NCBI RefSeq assembly: GCF_014641695.1 | Contig: NZ_BMIF01000015.1 | Coordinates: 1-64,000 of the forward strand | DNA length: 64,000 nucleotides | Origin: Nitratireductor aestuarii | GTDB taxonomy: Bacteria; Pseudomonadota; Alphaproteobacteria; Rhizobiales; Rhizobiaceae | Direction: 5' to 3' | Shown: positions 43,412-52,169 of the stretch, one piece after another | Position numbering within the stretch: the first letter of the stretch is position 1 | Layout: each line of letters opens with the position of its first letter | Program-made: the position numbers and the translations under genes | Notes under the pieces: model-generated | What the model saw: the letters and a program-made list of their open reading frames with translations, nothing else | What the model was told of the DNA's origin: nothing | The model's database searches: none

Positions 43412-44155
43412 CTACCTGCCAGTAAAGTGCTTCAGGAACTCGCGGGTCCGCGGGTGTTTCGGCGCGGTGAACAGCTGTTCTGGCGGGCCTTCCTCTACGA
43501 TCTCTCCCTTGTCCATCATGATGATGCGATCAGCCGCTTCACGGGCAAACCCAAGCTCGTGGGTGACGATCACCATCGTCATGTGCCTCTGGCGCAGCAA
43601 CCGGATGACCTCGAGAACGCTGCCAACGAGCTCCGGATCAAGCGCAGACGTCGGTTCATCAAACAGCATGACCTGAGGTTCCAGAGCCAGAGCACGGGCA
43701 ATTGCCACACGCTGCTGCTGACCACCGGATAGTTCGGACGGGTGGGCGTGCGCTTTCTCGGCCAGGCCGACCTGGGCAAGCATGTGCTTCGCCTGCTCCT
43801 CGGCTGCCTGCCGAGTCTGTCCCAATGACAGCCGAAGGGCCAGGGTGATGTTCTTGAGCGCGGTCAGGTGAGGGTACAGATTGAATGACTGGAACACCAT
43901 TCCGATCTGCTTTCGCAAGGTGCGCAAGTTAGCATTCGATGCGGTTACCGAATTCCCATTCAGCGTTATAGAACCAGAAGTCGGTTCCTCAAGCCGGTTG
44001 ATGCACCGAAGGAACGTACTCTTTCCAGAGCCGGAGGAGCCGAGGAGGACCACTACTTCTCCGCGCTGGACGGTGAGGTTGACACCCTTCAGCACCTCCT
44101 CACTGCCGAAGGATTTTCTTAGATCGGAGATCTGTAGAACGGGTGCCGACGTCAT
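43412..44155 (-). CDS. Polar amino acid ABC transporter ATP-binding protein
   Basis: The 247-residue ATPase has Walker [14 protein letters not shown] near residue 39, [15 protein letters not shown] (Q-loop region), signature [15 protein letters not shown], Walker [16 protein letters not shown] and switch VTHELGF. This is the GlnQ/HisP class. The ATG at 44155 is preferred to one at 44173, which overlaps the binding-protein stop. It energises the neighbouring permeases. Confidence 0.93.
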   Translation of the reverse strand: MTSAPVLQISDLRKSFGSEEVLKGVNLTVQRGEVVVLLGSSGSGKSTFLRCINRLEEPTSGSITLNGNSVTASNANLRTLRKQIGMVFQSFNLYPHLTALKNITLALRLSLGQTRQAAEEQAKHMLAQVGLAEKAHAHPSELSGGQQQRVAIARALALEPQVMLFDEPTSALDPELVGSVLEVIRLLRQRHMTMVIVTHELGFAREAADRIIMMDKGEIVEEGPPEQLFTAPKHPRTREFLKHFTGR

Positions 44156-44174
44156 GGGGTCAACCTCTTCCAAC

Positions 44175-45038
44175 TCAGTTGCAGCCCGGCTTGTCGGCTT
44201 CGGCGACGTCGACCCAGCCCTTCATTCCCTCAGGACCATATCCGGGTGAGACCTTGGTCATTGCAGAACCTTCTGCCGGCTCAGCGCCGAACCATTTGAC
44301 GTTGAGAGCAGAAAGTGTTCCATCCTGCTTCATGCATTCGATAGCGCGCTCGACCTTGTTGCGGGCTTCTTCATCGCCGTAGCGGAAGCCGGTGGAATAC
44401 GTGCGTTCCTGCAGGATTTCGTAGGCATAGGTCATGTTGGGCACTTGCTTCGCGGTGTACTGCACACCCTGAAGATCGTTTACGTAGGCGTCGGCCCGGC
44501 CGCTAGCGACCGCCTGGATGGCATCAGCGCTGCCATCGTAACGCTGGACTTCGAAGCCGTATTTCGTATCGGCCTGTTCATTCGTGATCCAGGTGTCGGT
44601 CGAAGTGCCGCGGTTGATTGCAATCTTGCGACCCTTGAGATCCTCAAGCTTCTCGATCGGGGCTGCCGTGGCCTTAGTCATGAACCCAAGTCCAGTCTGC
44701 ATATAGCCTTCCGTAAACAGGATCTCTTCGGTTCGCTGCGGCGTGATGCCAAGGGGCGTGATGATGAACTCAAAGTTCTTTGCGAATAGGCCTGCAAAAA
44801 TCGCGCTGAACTTGACGTCGACGATTTCGACCGACGGTCGCCCCGTGCGCTTCGCAATTTCGGCGCCCATGTCCGCGATAAAGCCAACGACCTGGCCATC
44901 CGGCTGGCGCATCGTGAAGGGCGCGAAGCCCACATCCGAGGCCACGCGCATCGGCGTGTTGCTGTCCTGGGCCAAAGCTGCCTGGGTGACACCAACGGTC
45001 ATGGTTAGAGTAAGAAGGATTTTCGAGAGTTTACGCAT
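44175..45038 (-). CDS. Periplasmic amino acid-type binding protein
   Basis: The 287-residue protein has a Sec signal ([19 protein letters not shown], cleavage near residue 24) and a type II binding fold starting [33 protein letters not shown]-like features mark the amino acid-binding family 3. Residues contacting the alpha-amino and carboxyl groups of amino acids are not fully assignable. As the receptor in a ureide/amino acid operon it may bind a carbamoyl or beta-amino acid. Confidence 0.88.
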   Translation of the reverse strand: MRKLSKILLTLTMTVGVTQAALAQDSNTPMRVASDVGFAPFTMRQPDGQVVGFIADMGAEIAKRTGRPSVEIVDVKFSAIFAGLFAKNFEFIITPLGITPQRTEEILFTEGYMQTGLGFMTKATAAPIEKLEDLKGRKIAINRGTSTDTWITNEQADTKYGFEVQRYDGSADAIQAVASGRADAYVNDLQGVQYTAKQVPNMTYAYEILQERTYSTGFRYGDEEARNKVERAIECMKQDGTLSALNVKWFGAEPAEGSAMTKVSPGYGPEGMKGWVDVAEADKPGCN

Positions 45039-45077
45039 ATTGTTTTCCCATTTTTTTGGAGGTTTTGTCTTCTTTTG

Positions 45078-46373
45078 TTATTGGCGCGTTGAGCTGAGTG
45101 CCCAAAGCGCAAGAACCTTCGTCGCGGTGATGAAATCAGAGATTTCCATCGCTTCGTCCGGATTGTGGCTTCCATTCTGATTGCGCACCAGAAGCATTCC
45201 GGTAGGTAAGCCGAGCTTGGCGAACATTGCCGCATCGTGTCCCACGGTGGGGAAGACATGCGTTTTCACACCGATTTGCGAGGCTGCATTGCGGGCGATC
45301 TCTGCAAGTTTGCTATCGAGCTGGATGCCTTCGGTACCCACACGGGTGCCGAAATCGAAGCCGACCCGGAATTCCCGCTCGATCGCTTCTGCCTCAGCCC
45401 GAATGCGTTTGTAGAGGCTCTCCATGACTTCGTTGCGCGTTCCGCCGATGTTGAAGCTGAAGCGAACGTCGCCCGGGACCTTCGTCATCGCATGCTGCTC
45501 GGGATCGGTAGTCACGATACCGAAGTTGATGATCAGATCGTCATTTCCACCTTCCTCAAGCAGCTCCGCCCAAAAGGCGTCAGCAGCGGTGATCAGCCGT
45601 GCAACCGCGGTCATGGCGTCCGACCTCAGATGTCGCGGGCTTGCCGCCGCATGGCCGTAGCGCCCTTTGCAGCTTGCGAACGGATGACGGATGTTGCCCC
45701 GGATCGCCGAAGCCACACCCACGGGAAGCTGCATGTCATCCAGCAGCGGCCCCTGTTCGATATGCAATTCCAGATAGGCCGAGAGATCCTCGACACGCAG
45801 GCGTCGTTCGCGAATTTCATCCGCGTTGGAAACTGCACCCAGTTCATGAAGATGCGTCCCCAGTGACTTACCCGTATCGAAGCGCTTGAGGCCATCCAGT
45901 TCGCCCTGATCAAGCAGACCCAGAGCGAGCTTGCTGCCGATGTAGGCGGTCCCGAACCATGGGCTTTCCTCGCAGCGGAAGCCCAGCGTCTTCAGGTTTG
46001 TGGCTGGGCGTATGCCAGCACGTTTGCATGCTGCCTGCACCAGGACACCCGCCACCACGCCTGCCAGCCCGTCGAAATTGCCCCCGACCGGAACCGAATC
46101 CAGATGCGAAGCCATCACAACGGTCTTGGCATCTGCATCGATCGTCAGATCGTAGTGGAAGTTGCCGACGTGATCGACGGAGACATCGAGACCTTCACTC
46201 CGGGCGAACCGCTCCAGAACCTCTCCGGCCATGGTTTCCTTGGGGCCGAAAGCAGCGCGTGTGGTGCCAACACCGTCGTAGGAGCCGGCGCCAATTTCCT
46301 CGAACAAGGCAGCTGCCTTGTCCGCAAGTGCGCTAATTTCTTTTATGATTGCTTCGTGTGTCATGGGTTCCAT
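45078..46373 (-). CDS. M20-family Zn amidase (N-carbamoyl amino acid hydrolase type)
   Basis: The 431-residue protein matches the hydantoinase/carbamoylase branch of M20. ASHLDSVPVGGNFDG provides a metal His and Asp, FRCEESPWFGTAY the catalytic Glu, YLELHIEQGPLLD a metal His, and the C-terminal QNGSHNPDEAM the last His. The lid domain has KGRYGHAAASPRHLRSDAM. It hydrolyses N-carbamoyl amino acids or allantoate-like ureides to amino acid, CO2 and ammonia. The start codon overlaps the preceding stop (TAATG at 46373). It follows a nitrilase-type amidase, so two N-carbamoylase-like steps exist side by side. Confidence 0.9.
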   Translation of the reverse strand: MEPMTHEAIIKEISALADKAAALFEEIGAGSYDGVGTTRAAFGPKETMAGEVLERFARSEGLDVSVDHVGNFHYDLTIDADAKTVVMASHLDSVPVGGNFDGLAGVVAGVLVQAACKRAGIRPATNLKTLGFRCEESPWFGTAYIGSKLALGLLDQGELDGLKRFDTGKSLGTHLHELGAVSNADEIRERRLRVEDLSAYLELHIEQGPLLDDMQLPVGVASAIRGNIRHPFASCKGRYGHAAASPRHLRSDAMTAVARLITAADAFWAELLEEGGNDDLIINFGIVTTDPEQHAMTKVPGDVRFSFNIGGTRNEVMESLYKRIRAEAEAIEREFRVGFDFGTRVGTEGIQLDSKLAEIARNAASQIGVKTHVFPTVGHDAAMFAKLGLPTGMLLVRNQNGSHNPDEAMEISDFITATKVLALWALSSTRQ

Positions 46374-47185
46374 TAAGCGTCGGTCTGGCGGGTAATTGCG
46401 CCGTAGAGTTCAGGCCGGCGATCCCGCCGGTTCGGATAGCTGATCCGAGCCTCTCGGACGGCACTGCGATCAATGTCAGCTATGAGCAGGGCCTCGTTCT
46501 TCATATCGGCAGAGGCGAGCAGCTTGCCCGTTGGGTCTGAGATCATGCTGCCGCCCGGGAAATACCAGTCGCGCTCCTGACCAACCTTGTTGGCCGCGAG
46601 CAGGAAGCAGCCGTTCTCGAAAGCGCGGGTGCGAAGGATTTCCTGAAACATGTTCTGGCGTGAGGTTGCGTATGGTGCGATCAACAGCTCGGCACCATTT
46701 ACCGCAAGGCAGCGTGCAGTTTCCGGGAAACCCATGTCGTAACAGATGCCAATTCCGACGCACCAGTCAGAGAACTTGTAAGTGTCGAAGCGTGAGCCAC
46801 TCCGGAAGTAAATCTTCTCCAGGCTCTTCACTGCTGCGGGGTGCACTTTCCGGTACTTGAAATGGATCTCGCCATCGGTACCCACGTGCATCGCAGTGTC
46901 GTAGCAGAGGCCTAGCTCTACCTCTTCATAGATCGTTGCGATCACCGCTATCCCGTTACGAACCGCAGCTTCCCGAATGGCAGTCATCGTGAACCCTGTG
47001 TCCGTTTCTGCCCAGGCGTTATACTTAGGATCACGGTATTGAGCGAAGAATATGGTGTTAAAGAACTCCGGAAGAACGACGAGCTCTGCACCCTGCTGCG
47101 CCGCCTGTTGAATATAGTCGCATGCCTTCCGGACATTTGCGGCAATATCATCGCCGCTATTCATCTGTACCGCTGCTACTCTCAT
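46373..47185 (-). CDS. Nitrilase-superfamily carbon-nitrogen hydrolase
   Basis: The 270-residue amidase has the catalytic triad Glu40 (VVLPEFF), Lys113 (KYRKVHP) and Cys148 (GIGICYDMGFPE). It resembles beta-ureidopropionase and N-carbamoylputrescine amidase, which open N-carbamoyl amines by a thioester mechanism. Placement 1 bp from the dihydropyrimidinase-like gene (TAATG overlap) supports hydrolysis of its ring-opened carbamoyl product. An omega-amidase role is the alternative. Confidence 0.88.
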   Translation of the reverse strand: MRVAAVQMNSGDDIAANVRKACDYIQQAAQQGAELVVLPEFFNTIFFAQYRDPKYNAWAETDTGFTMTAIREAAVRNGIAVIATIYEEVELGLCYDTAMHVGTDGEIHFKYRKVHPAAVKSLEKIYFRSGSRFDTYKFSDWCVGIGICYDMGFPETARCLAVNGAELLIAPYATSRQNMFQEILRTRAFENGCFLLAANKVGQERDWYFPGGSMISDPTGKLLASADMKNEALLIADIDRSAVREARISYPNRRDRRPELYGAITRQTDA

Positions 47186-48543
47186 TATAGACCTGCTGCT
47201 TTGCGTTCAGGTTTGACGAAGGTGCCACGATGACCTTCAGCGACTTTGCCTTCCGAGAAGATCAACTGACCGCGAAGGTAGGTAGCGGCGACATGTCCAG
47301 CGGTGCGACGCCCATGATAGGGGCTCCATTTTTCAGCCGAGACCATCCGTGAAGCATCGAAGATGCCGTCTCCCTTGCGCAGGATCGCGAAATCCGCGTC
47401 TGCTCCGACTCTGATGGATCCCTTGCGGCCTTCGAATGCGAAATGACGTGCCACGTTGATACCGCAGACCTGGGCGATGATGGTGGGCGAGAGATCGCGC
47501 TGGACAAGCTCTGTGTAGAGGATCGGAAGAAGTGCCTCGAGACCAGGCACACCCGAACTGTTCTTGAACATGTCGGGATCGCTCTTGCGGGATAGCGGCC
47601 AGGCGACATGGTCGGTCGAGATGATTTCAATTTCCCCTTCAGCCAGAGCCTCCCACAAAGCCAGCCGCTGTTCCTCCGAACGAAGCGGCGGCGTCTGCTT
47701 CATTGAGGACCCCTCCCGCACGACATCATCTTCATTGAAGATCAGGTATTGCAGGCATGTCTCTGCACTGACGCGACCTCCCAGGGCGCGATAGCGGTCG
47801 ATCATGTCAAAACCTTCGATGATCGAGCTATGCACGATATGAGTGCGGGCTCCTGTACGAAGTCCAAGCTCCAGCACCTGCGCGTTGGCAACCATCTCTG
47901 CGATGGGGGGGCGGGTCAAGGCATGCGTTTCCGGGCCAGTCCGCCCCTCCGCAAGTACTGCAGCGGTCAGGCTGGTGACGATCTCTTGGTCTTCGTTGTG
48001 AAACGCGATCGGGATGTCGAGCGGCGCAGCCTCGGTGAACACCTGATACATTTCACCCATGGTCGAACGCGGAAAGCGCGTTGGATGATACTCGTAGGTG
48101 GACAGTTTGACGGCGCACGCACCAGCCTCGACGAGTTGCGTTATCGCGTTTGCGCGGCCGCCCTTCGGCGCAGTGACATAGAGCGCAACATCGACAAAGG
48201 CGTGTTCGCCAATGCGTTCGATCTTGGAACTGAAGGCATCCAGATTGTCGACCGGTAAAGGATTATCGAATGGCATATCGACTATCGTCGTCACACCGCC
48301 GGCGGCGGCAGCCCGTGTTGCGTCAGCGAGGCCTGCAACGCCGTCAATACTGCCCGCATGAACCTGCGCATCGATGAGACCGGGGAAAATCAGATCGCCG
48401 GTGTAGTCATACACAGGCGCATCCCCTTCCGGGATCCCGCGCCCGATGGCTGCGATGGTTCCATCCTTTATGCCGATATATCCGTCCGTAACTATTTCAT
48501 GGGTAAGGACGATGTCCCCCCGAAGTACCGCATTAAATGCCAT
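47185..48543 (-). CDS. Dihydropyrimidinase/allantoinase-like cyclic amidohydrolase
   Basis: The 452-residue amidohydrolase of the dihydroorotase/hydantoinase group has a carbamylated-lysine candidate Lys146 (CAVKLSTYE), metal histidines in FHNED (His182) and HIVHSS (His238), and Asp311 in STDHVAWP. The first metal motif is QVH (Gln60, His62) instead of HxH. It would open a cyclic amide such as a dihydropyrimidine or hydantoin to a carbamoyl acid. The ATG at 48543 has GGGGA upstream. It overlaps the preceding aminotransferase gene by 11 bp. Confidence 0.87.
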   Translation of the reverse strand: MAFNAVLRGDIVLTHEIVTDGYIGIKDGTIAAIGRGIPEGDAPVYDYTGDLIFPGLIDAQVHAGSIDGVAGLADATRAAAAGGVTTIVDMPFDNPLPVDNLDAFSSKIERIGEHAFVDVALYVTAPKGGRANAITQLVEAGACAVKLSTYEYHPTRFPRSTMGEMYQVFTEAAPLDIPIAFHNEDQEIVTSLTAAVLAEGRTGPETHALTRPPIAEMVANAQVLELGLRTGARTHIVHSSIIEGFDMIDRYRALGGRVSAETCLQYLIFNEDDVVREGSSMKQTPPLRSEEQRLALWEALAEGEIEIISTDHVAWPLSRKSDPDMFKNSSGVPGLEALLPILYTELVQRDLSPTIIAQVCGINVARHFAFEGRKGSIRVGADADFAILRKGDGIFDASRMVSAEKWSPYHGRRTAGHVAATYLRGQLIFSEGKVAEGHRGTFVKPERKAAGL

Positions 48544-49927
48544 GGTCTGTTCCCCTTTTTTCACCATCGGCAGAAATACTTGGCGCAACGGCTTGCGGCG
48601 CAACCTGGTCCAGTGCTGCGAAAGACGCTTCCGCGAACACCTCTACAATCCTGTCGATCTCCTCGTCTGAGACGATGAACGGAGGTGCAAGCAGCACGTG
48701 ATCGCCTGTCTGACCGTCAAGGGTTCCGCCCATCGCGTAGACGAGAAGCCCCCTGTCCATAGCCTCCCGCTTTATGAGCGCGTTGAGCTTCATTGTGTGC
48801 GGGAACGGCTCCTTGGTTGCAGCGTCTGCAACGAACTCGACAGCGAGAAACAGACCTTCTCCCCGGATGTCTCCGACATGGGGGGAGTTGCCGAGGCGTA
48901 CGCGCAATCCATCCATGAGCCGTTTTCCGGCATCCCTGACGCGCGTGAGCATCTCGGGCGTGGAGATCTTGGACAGAACCACCTCAGCGGCTGCACAGGT
49001 GACGGGATGGGCCTGGTATGTATGGCCATGCATGAAGGAGCCCGTGCCGTTGAAGACGGGTTTCACCACGTCCTCTGCGAGCAGCATAGCAGCAATGGGC
49101 TGGTATCCGGAGGCAAGACCCTTGGCAATACAGACGATATCCGGGCGCACACCGACATGCTCGAACGCGAACAGACTGCCGAGACGGCCCATACCGCACA
49201 TGACTTCATCAAACACCAGGAGGACGCCGTAGCGATCACAGATCTCGCGGATACGAGGGAAATATGTAGCAGGCGCAGCGACAGCCCCTAGCGTGGCCCC
49301 GACCACCGGCTCTACGATGAAGGAAGCGACCGTTTCGCTCCCAAGCTCCAGAATCTTGGCTTCCAGCTGGTCGGCCATGCGGATGCCATAGGCATCAAGG
49401 CTCTCACCTTTTACCTGTCCCCGATAGGCGTAGCACGCATCGATGTGGTGCATATCGAGCAGTAGTGGGCTGTAGAGACCGCGGCGGAGCTTGTTGCCAC
49501 CAGCCGATAGCGCGCCGAGTGTATTGCCATGATAGCTCTGCCATCTTCCGATGACGTGGCGGCGCTCCGGTTCACCCTTTTCAACGAAGTGCTGCCGCAC
49601 AAACTTGATGGCAGCCTCTACAGCCTCAGATCCGCTCGATGTGAAGAAGACATGTGAGAACGGCTCACCAGCCTTTTCGACGAGCGACTGGGCGAGCCGC
49701 TCCGCGGGCTCGCTACTGAAGAACGAAGTGTGAGTATAGGACAAGCGAGACATCTGATCGGCAACCGCTTGGGCGACTGCCGGGTCGTTGTGCCCAAGAG
49801 CAGAAACTGCTGCTCCAGAACAGGCATCGAGATATTCTTTGCCTTCACTATCAATCAACCAGGCGCCACGGCCAGCCACAGCTACCGGCGCAGGCCGATT
49901 CATCTGTCTGTGCAGTACAAAGCTCAC
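48533..49927 (-). CDS. Class III PLP aminotransferase (omega-aminotransferase type)
   Basis: About 464 residues from a GTG at 49927, which has GGGGGA 4 bases upstream and begins SFVLHRQ at the family's normal N-terminus. Motifs are FTSSGSEAVEAAIKF, SYHGNTLGAL, LVFDEVMCGMGRLG (Asp240) and DIVCIAKGLASGYQP (Lys269). Such enzymes move the amino group of beta-alanine, GABA, taurine or similar omega-amino acids to pyruvate or 2-oxoglutarate. The frame stays open upstream for 155 codons into a helicase fragment, which would make an artefactual fusion. It is the first gene of the ureide operon. Confidence 0.9.
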   Translation of the reverse strand: MSFVLHRQMNRPAPVAVAGRGAWLIDSEGKEYLDACSGAAVSALGHNDPAVAQAVADQMSRLSYTHTSFFSSEPAERLAQSLVEKAGEPFSHVFFTSSGSEAVEAAIKFVRQHFVEKGEPERRHVIGRWQSYHGNTLGALSAGGNKLRRGLYSPLLLDMHHIDACYAYRGQVKGESLDAYGIRMADQLEAKILELGSETVASFIVEPVVGATLGAVAAPATYFPRIREICDRYGVLLVFDEVMCGMGRLGSLFAFEHVGVRPDIVCIAKGLASGYQPIAAMLLAEDVVKPVFNGTGSFMHGHTYQAHPVTCAAAEVVLSKISTPEMLTRVRDAGKRLMDGLRVRLGNSPHVGDIRGEGLFLAVEFVADAATKEPFPHTMKLNALIKREAMDRGLLVYAMGGTLDGQTGDHVLLAPPFIVSDEEIDRIVEVFAEASFAALDQVAPQAVAPSISADGEKRGTDHGI

Positions 49928-49988
49928 GAAATCCCCCAATTCCCTCTCTCGAAACCCATTACGCCACATAAAATCCGAATATGCAACA

Positions 49989-50003
49989 AATGAATCATTC
50001 ATT
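49989..50003. promoter_or_regulatory. Palindrome in promoter of ureide operon, candidate RpiR site
   Basis: AATGAAT (49989-49995) and ATTCATT (49997-50003) are exact inverted repeats around one base, 62-76 bp upstream of the GTG at 49927. Symmetric AT-rich sites are expected for a dimeric regulator such as the RpiR protein at 38926. Assignment is inference. Confidence 0.45.
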
Positions 50004-50008
50004 CTTGT

Positions 50009-50026
50009 ATGGAACATTCGTTTCAT
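50009..50026. promoter_or_regulatory. Second imperfect palindrome, candidate RpiR site
   Basis: ATGGAACATTCGTTTCAT has arms ATGGAAC and GTTTCAT that match as reverse complements at 6 of 7 positions around ATTC. It lies 6 bp from the first palindrome, a spacing suited to cooperative dimers. Confidence 0.4.
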
Positions 50027-50159
50027 CCCGATCTCCCAGAAGCGCGCCGCGACCGTGAAACTCACTGGGTAAGCTCGTAGTCGGCGGCGGGATAATCGAG
50101 TTGATGGGATGGGATCGGCATACATTGGCTCCCCGATCGGGAAGCGGACTGCCGGTCCA

Positions 50160-50460
50160 GTTTGCTGCCCCAGCCTCACACGTGCCTTTCCGGTCGGGGC
50201 AAGCAGCAGGATATTGCGGCCGACGATCGTCTCTTGATCGAGAAAAATCTTCAGCAACGTTGTTTTACCTGTCCCGGCTAGACCGGAAATCTTCAACTGC
50301 TCGATGATATCAAGCGCAATAAACTTCTCGTGCTGAGCGGCTTGCTCATGCGCGTCTTCCTCCACAGGAACGCCGAACGTGCCATTGACCAAGCTCGACG
50401 CATCGATGCTGGTTGGGGCTGTGGCCTTGAGCCGTGCTGGACATGAGAGGCGATGAGGTC
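50160..50460 (-). pseudogene. P-loop ATPase/helicase fragment
   Basis: The minus strand carries ISGLAGTGKTTLLKIFLDQ (Walker A) followed by ILLLAPTGKARVRLGQQTG. This pair is typical of superfamily 1 RecD-like or other helicases near their N-terminal motor. The fragment extends about 60 residues upstream, to around 50440, without a clear start, and downstream homology ends near 50160 where promoter sequence of the aminotransferase begins. All later helicase motifs are missing. It is bounded on the right by IS6 debris, so it is a remnant of a larger gene, possibly from a mobile or defence region. Confidence 0.65.
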
Positions 50461-50564
50461 GCGGGACTGATCATAGCGACCAAGCTGAGCAAAGAGCTCG
50501 CCTTCTCAGTCGAGAAGAGTAATCACACCATCGATGGTGACAGTCCGGCAAAGGGGCTGTCGCG

Positions 50565-51033
50565 GCCGTTGATCAGGACGGATAAAGCTGGACGAGATCG
50601 TCCAAAGCCGGCGCGACACTAAGGCGACCAAGCGTTTGCTGACCCGGCTGATGAAGGAGCATGGCTCGGTGCCCAAACGCATTATCACCGACAAGCTGCC
50701 CTCATACGGAGCAGCGCGACGCCAGGCTATGCCGAGGGTTGAGCACCGGGCTCACAAGGGCCTCAACAACCAGCCTGAGGATTCGGATCTCCCACTGTGG
50801 GAACGGGAGAGAATGATGCAGGGCCTTCGGTCGGTAGGGGGCCTGCAGCGGTTCACCTCCGTCTTCTCAGCTTGTAGACATCTGTTAGTGCCACCCAAAC
50901 ACAAGTCTGCGCTCGCCACCCGCCCGCACCGTCTGCAAACCATGGCGAAATGGAAAGCCGCAGCGGGCGTGCTCGCCTGAAAACCAGCCAAGCCTGACAT
51001 ATTGCGGCCTCTTTAGGTTAACGTGACATCACC
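50565..51033 (+). mobile_element. IS6-family element, 5'-truncated and degenerate
   Basis: DNA from about 50565 is closely similar to the last two thirds of the intact IS at 58513. It reads LDEIVQSRRDTKATKRLLTR and then LMKEHGSVPKRIITDKLPSY up to KWKAAAGVLA. A one-base difference near 50585 and the missing N-terminal part inactivate the transposase. The right end GGTTAACGTGACATCACC (51016-51033) matches the intact right inverted repeat at 16 of 18 bases. The left end is absent. Orientation is the same as the copy at 58513. The 104 bp from 51034 to 51137 show no feature. Confidence 0.85.
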
Positions 51034-51137
51034 GTTCTCAGAGGCAATCAACACTTAGTCCACCGGTTGAAGCGCTCGGGCGCTGCGCAATGCATTTAGA
51101 GGCAACCTACACACTCCATTGCAAGCCCTTCGCAAAA

Positions 51138-52160
51138 CTATCGTGGCCATGCTGCTCTATCGCAGCTTTGCGCGCCCTCCCACTCTGTTGCCCGCAGAAC
51201 GTCTGCAAGCGCACCGCTCACATAAGCTTCCGCACCGGTGCGGTTGAGGTGGTCCGTGTCGTAGTAATTCTCATCGCCTTGCAGAAGACCCGTATGGTCG
51301 ATCACGCAGATCCCCCTCGCTACCACGACCTGCCGGATCTGCTTCATTACGGCCTCGTGCGACTGCGGCAGCCGAGAAGTGTAGCGCGGCGGCGCCGGCA
51401 TCAGAAGAATGGCAAATTCACTGCCCGCCTGCTGGGATGCATCCGCCATTTCTCCAAGCCGCTCTACATAACCTTCCATCAGTTCTACCGGAGCATCCGG
51501 AAAGAGGTAGGCGACGCGCTGGTCATCGATCCGATCATTGGCGCGATAGGTCCGGTCGAACTTGGTCAGCTCAGCCTCTGAGCGGTCCACACCCGGATTG
51601 AGGATCCGGTTCACCTTGTCGAAGCCCAACAAATAACCCGGCAGGTTCCGCCATGCGGCAGGCTCCGCGAGCATGGCCTCAATGATGGCGCCATCGAGCG
51701 GTGCGCGTGCGTAAAGATCGCTGTCATTCAGCCGCTCTTCATTCCACTGCCCGGATAGGAAGGCAAATGTATCGAGCGCGTAGACAATCGTGCGCGGATC
51801 GGTCTTGCGCAGCAATGCATCAAGCAACAAAGCATTGGGTACAACGCCGCCACCTTCAATGGCAAGAACCATGACATCTCGCCCAGAACGCTCCTTAAGC
51901 AACGTGTCAATTCCTTCAAAGCCGAGAGGCATGGCGTGTGAAGCGCCAAGAATGACGACGTCAGCTTCACCGGGCGCGGCCGTTGCGATCTGAAAGAACG
52001 GATTGCGTTCGCCTGTTGCGCGTACGCGCACCTCGGCGATTGCTAACAATGCAAGATAGAGTGCTAGGCCAATCAGGGTGAAGACCAGAGCAGTCTTCCA
52101 GAACGGCCGTGCTCTTTCGATTTCTGTCGCTGCCTCTGGCAATGCTGTATTGTAAGCCAT
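51138..52160 (-). CDS. AlgJ/DltD-like SGNH membrane-anchored protein
   Basis: The 340-residue protein has one N-terminal membrane anchor (residues about 22-42) and a periplasmic domain of SGNH type. VVILGASHAMPLGF carries the Ser74 candidate, and YYDTDHLNRTGAEAY gives the Asp-x-x-His pair. Such proteins accompany MBOAT acyltransferases (AlgI/AlgJ, DltB/DltD, PatA/PatB) and transfer the acyl group to a polymer or protein outside the membrane. The gene lies 9 bp after the MBOAT gene and ends the operon that begins at 57039. The acceptor is unknown. Confidence 0.8.
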   Translation of the reverse strand: MAYNTALPEAATEIERARPFWKTALVFTLIGLALYLALLAIAEVRVRATGERNPFFQIATAAPGEADVVILGASHAMPLGFEGIDTLLKERSGRDVMVLAIEGGGVVPNALLLDALLRKTDPRTIVYALDTFAFLSGQWNEERLNDSDLYARAPLDGAIIEAMLAEPAAWRNLPGYLLGFDKVNRILNPGVDRSEAELTKFDRTYRANDRIDDQRVAYLFPDAPVELMEGYVERLGEMADASQQAGSEFAILLMPAPPRYTSRLPQSHEAVMKQIRQVVVARGICVIDHTGLLQGDENYYDTDHLNRTGAEAYVSGALADVLRATEWEGAQSCDRAAWPR

Positions 52161-52169
52161 CGCGTCGCC

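Noticed and set aside
48533-50392. A true helicase-aminotransferase fusion protein
   Set aside because: The helicase part is only an N-terminal motor fragment without later motifs, and a GTG with GGGGGA at the normal family start explains the aminotransferase alone.
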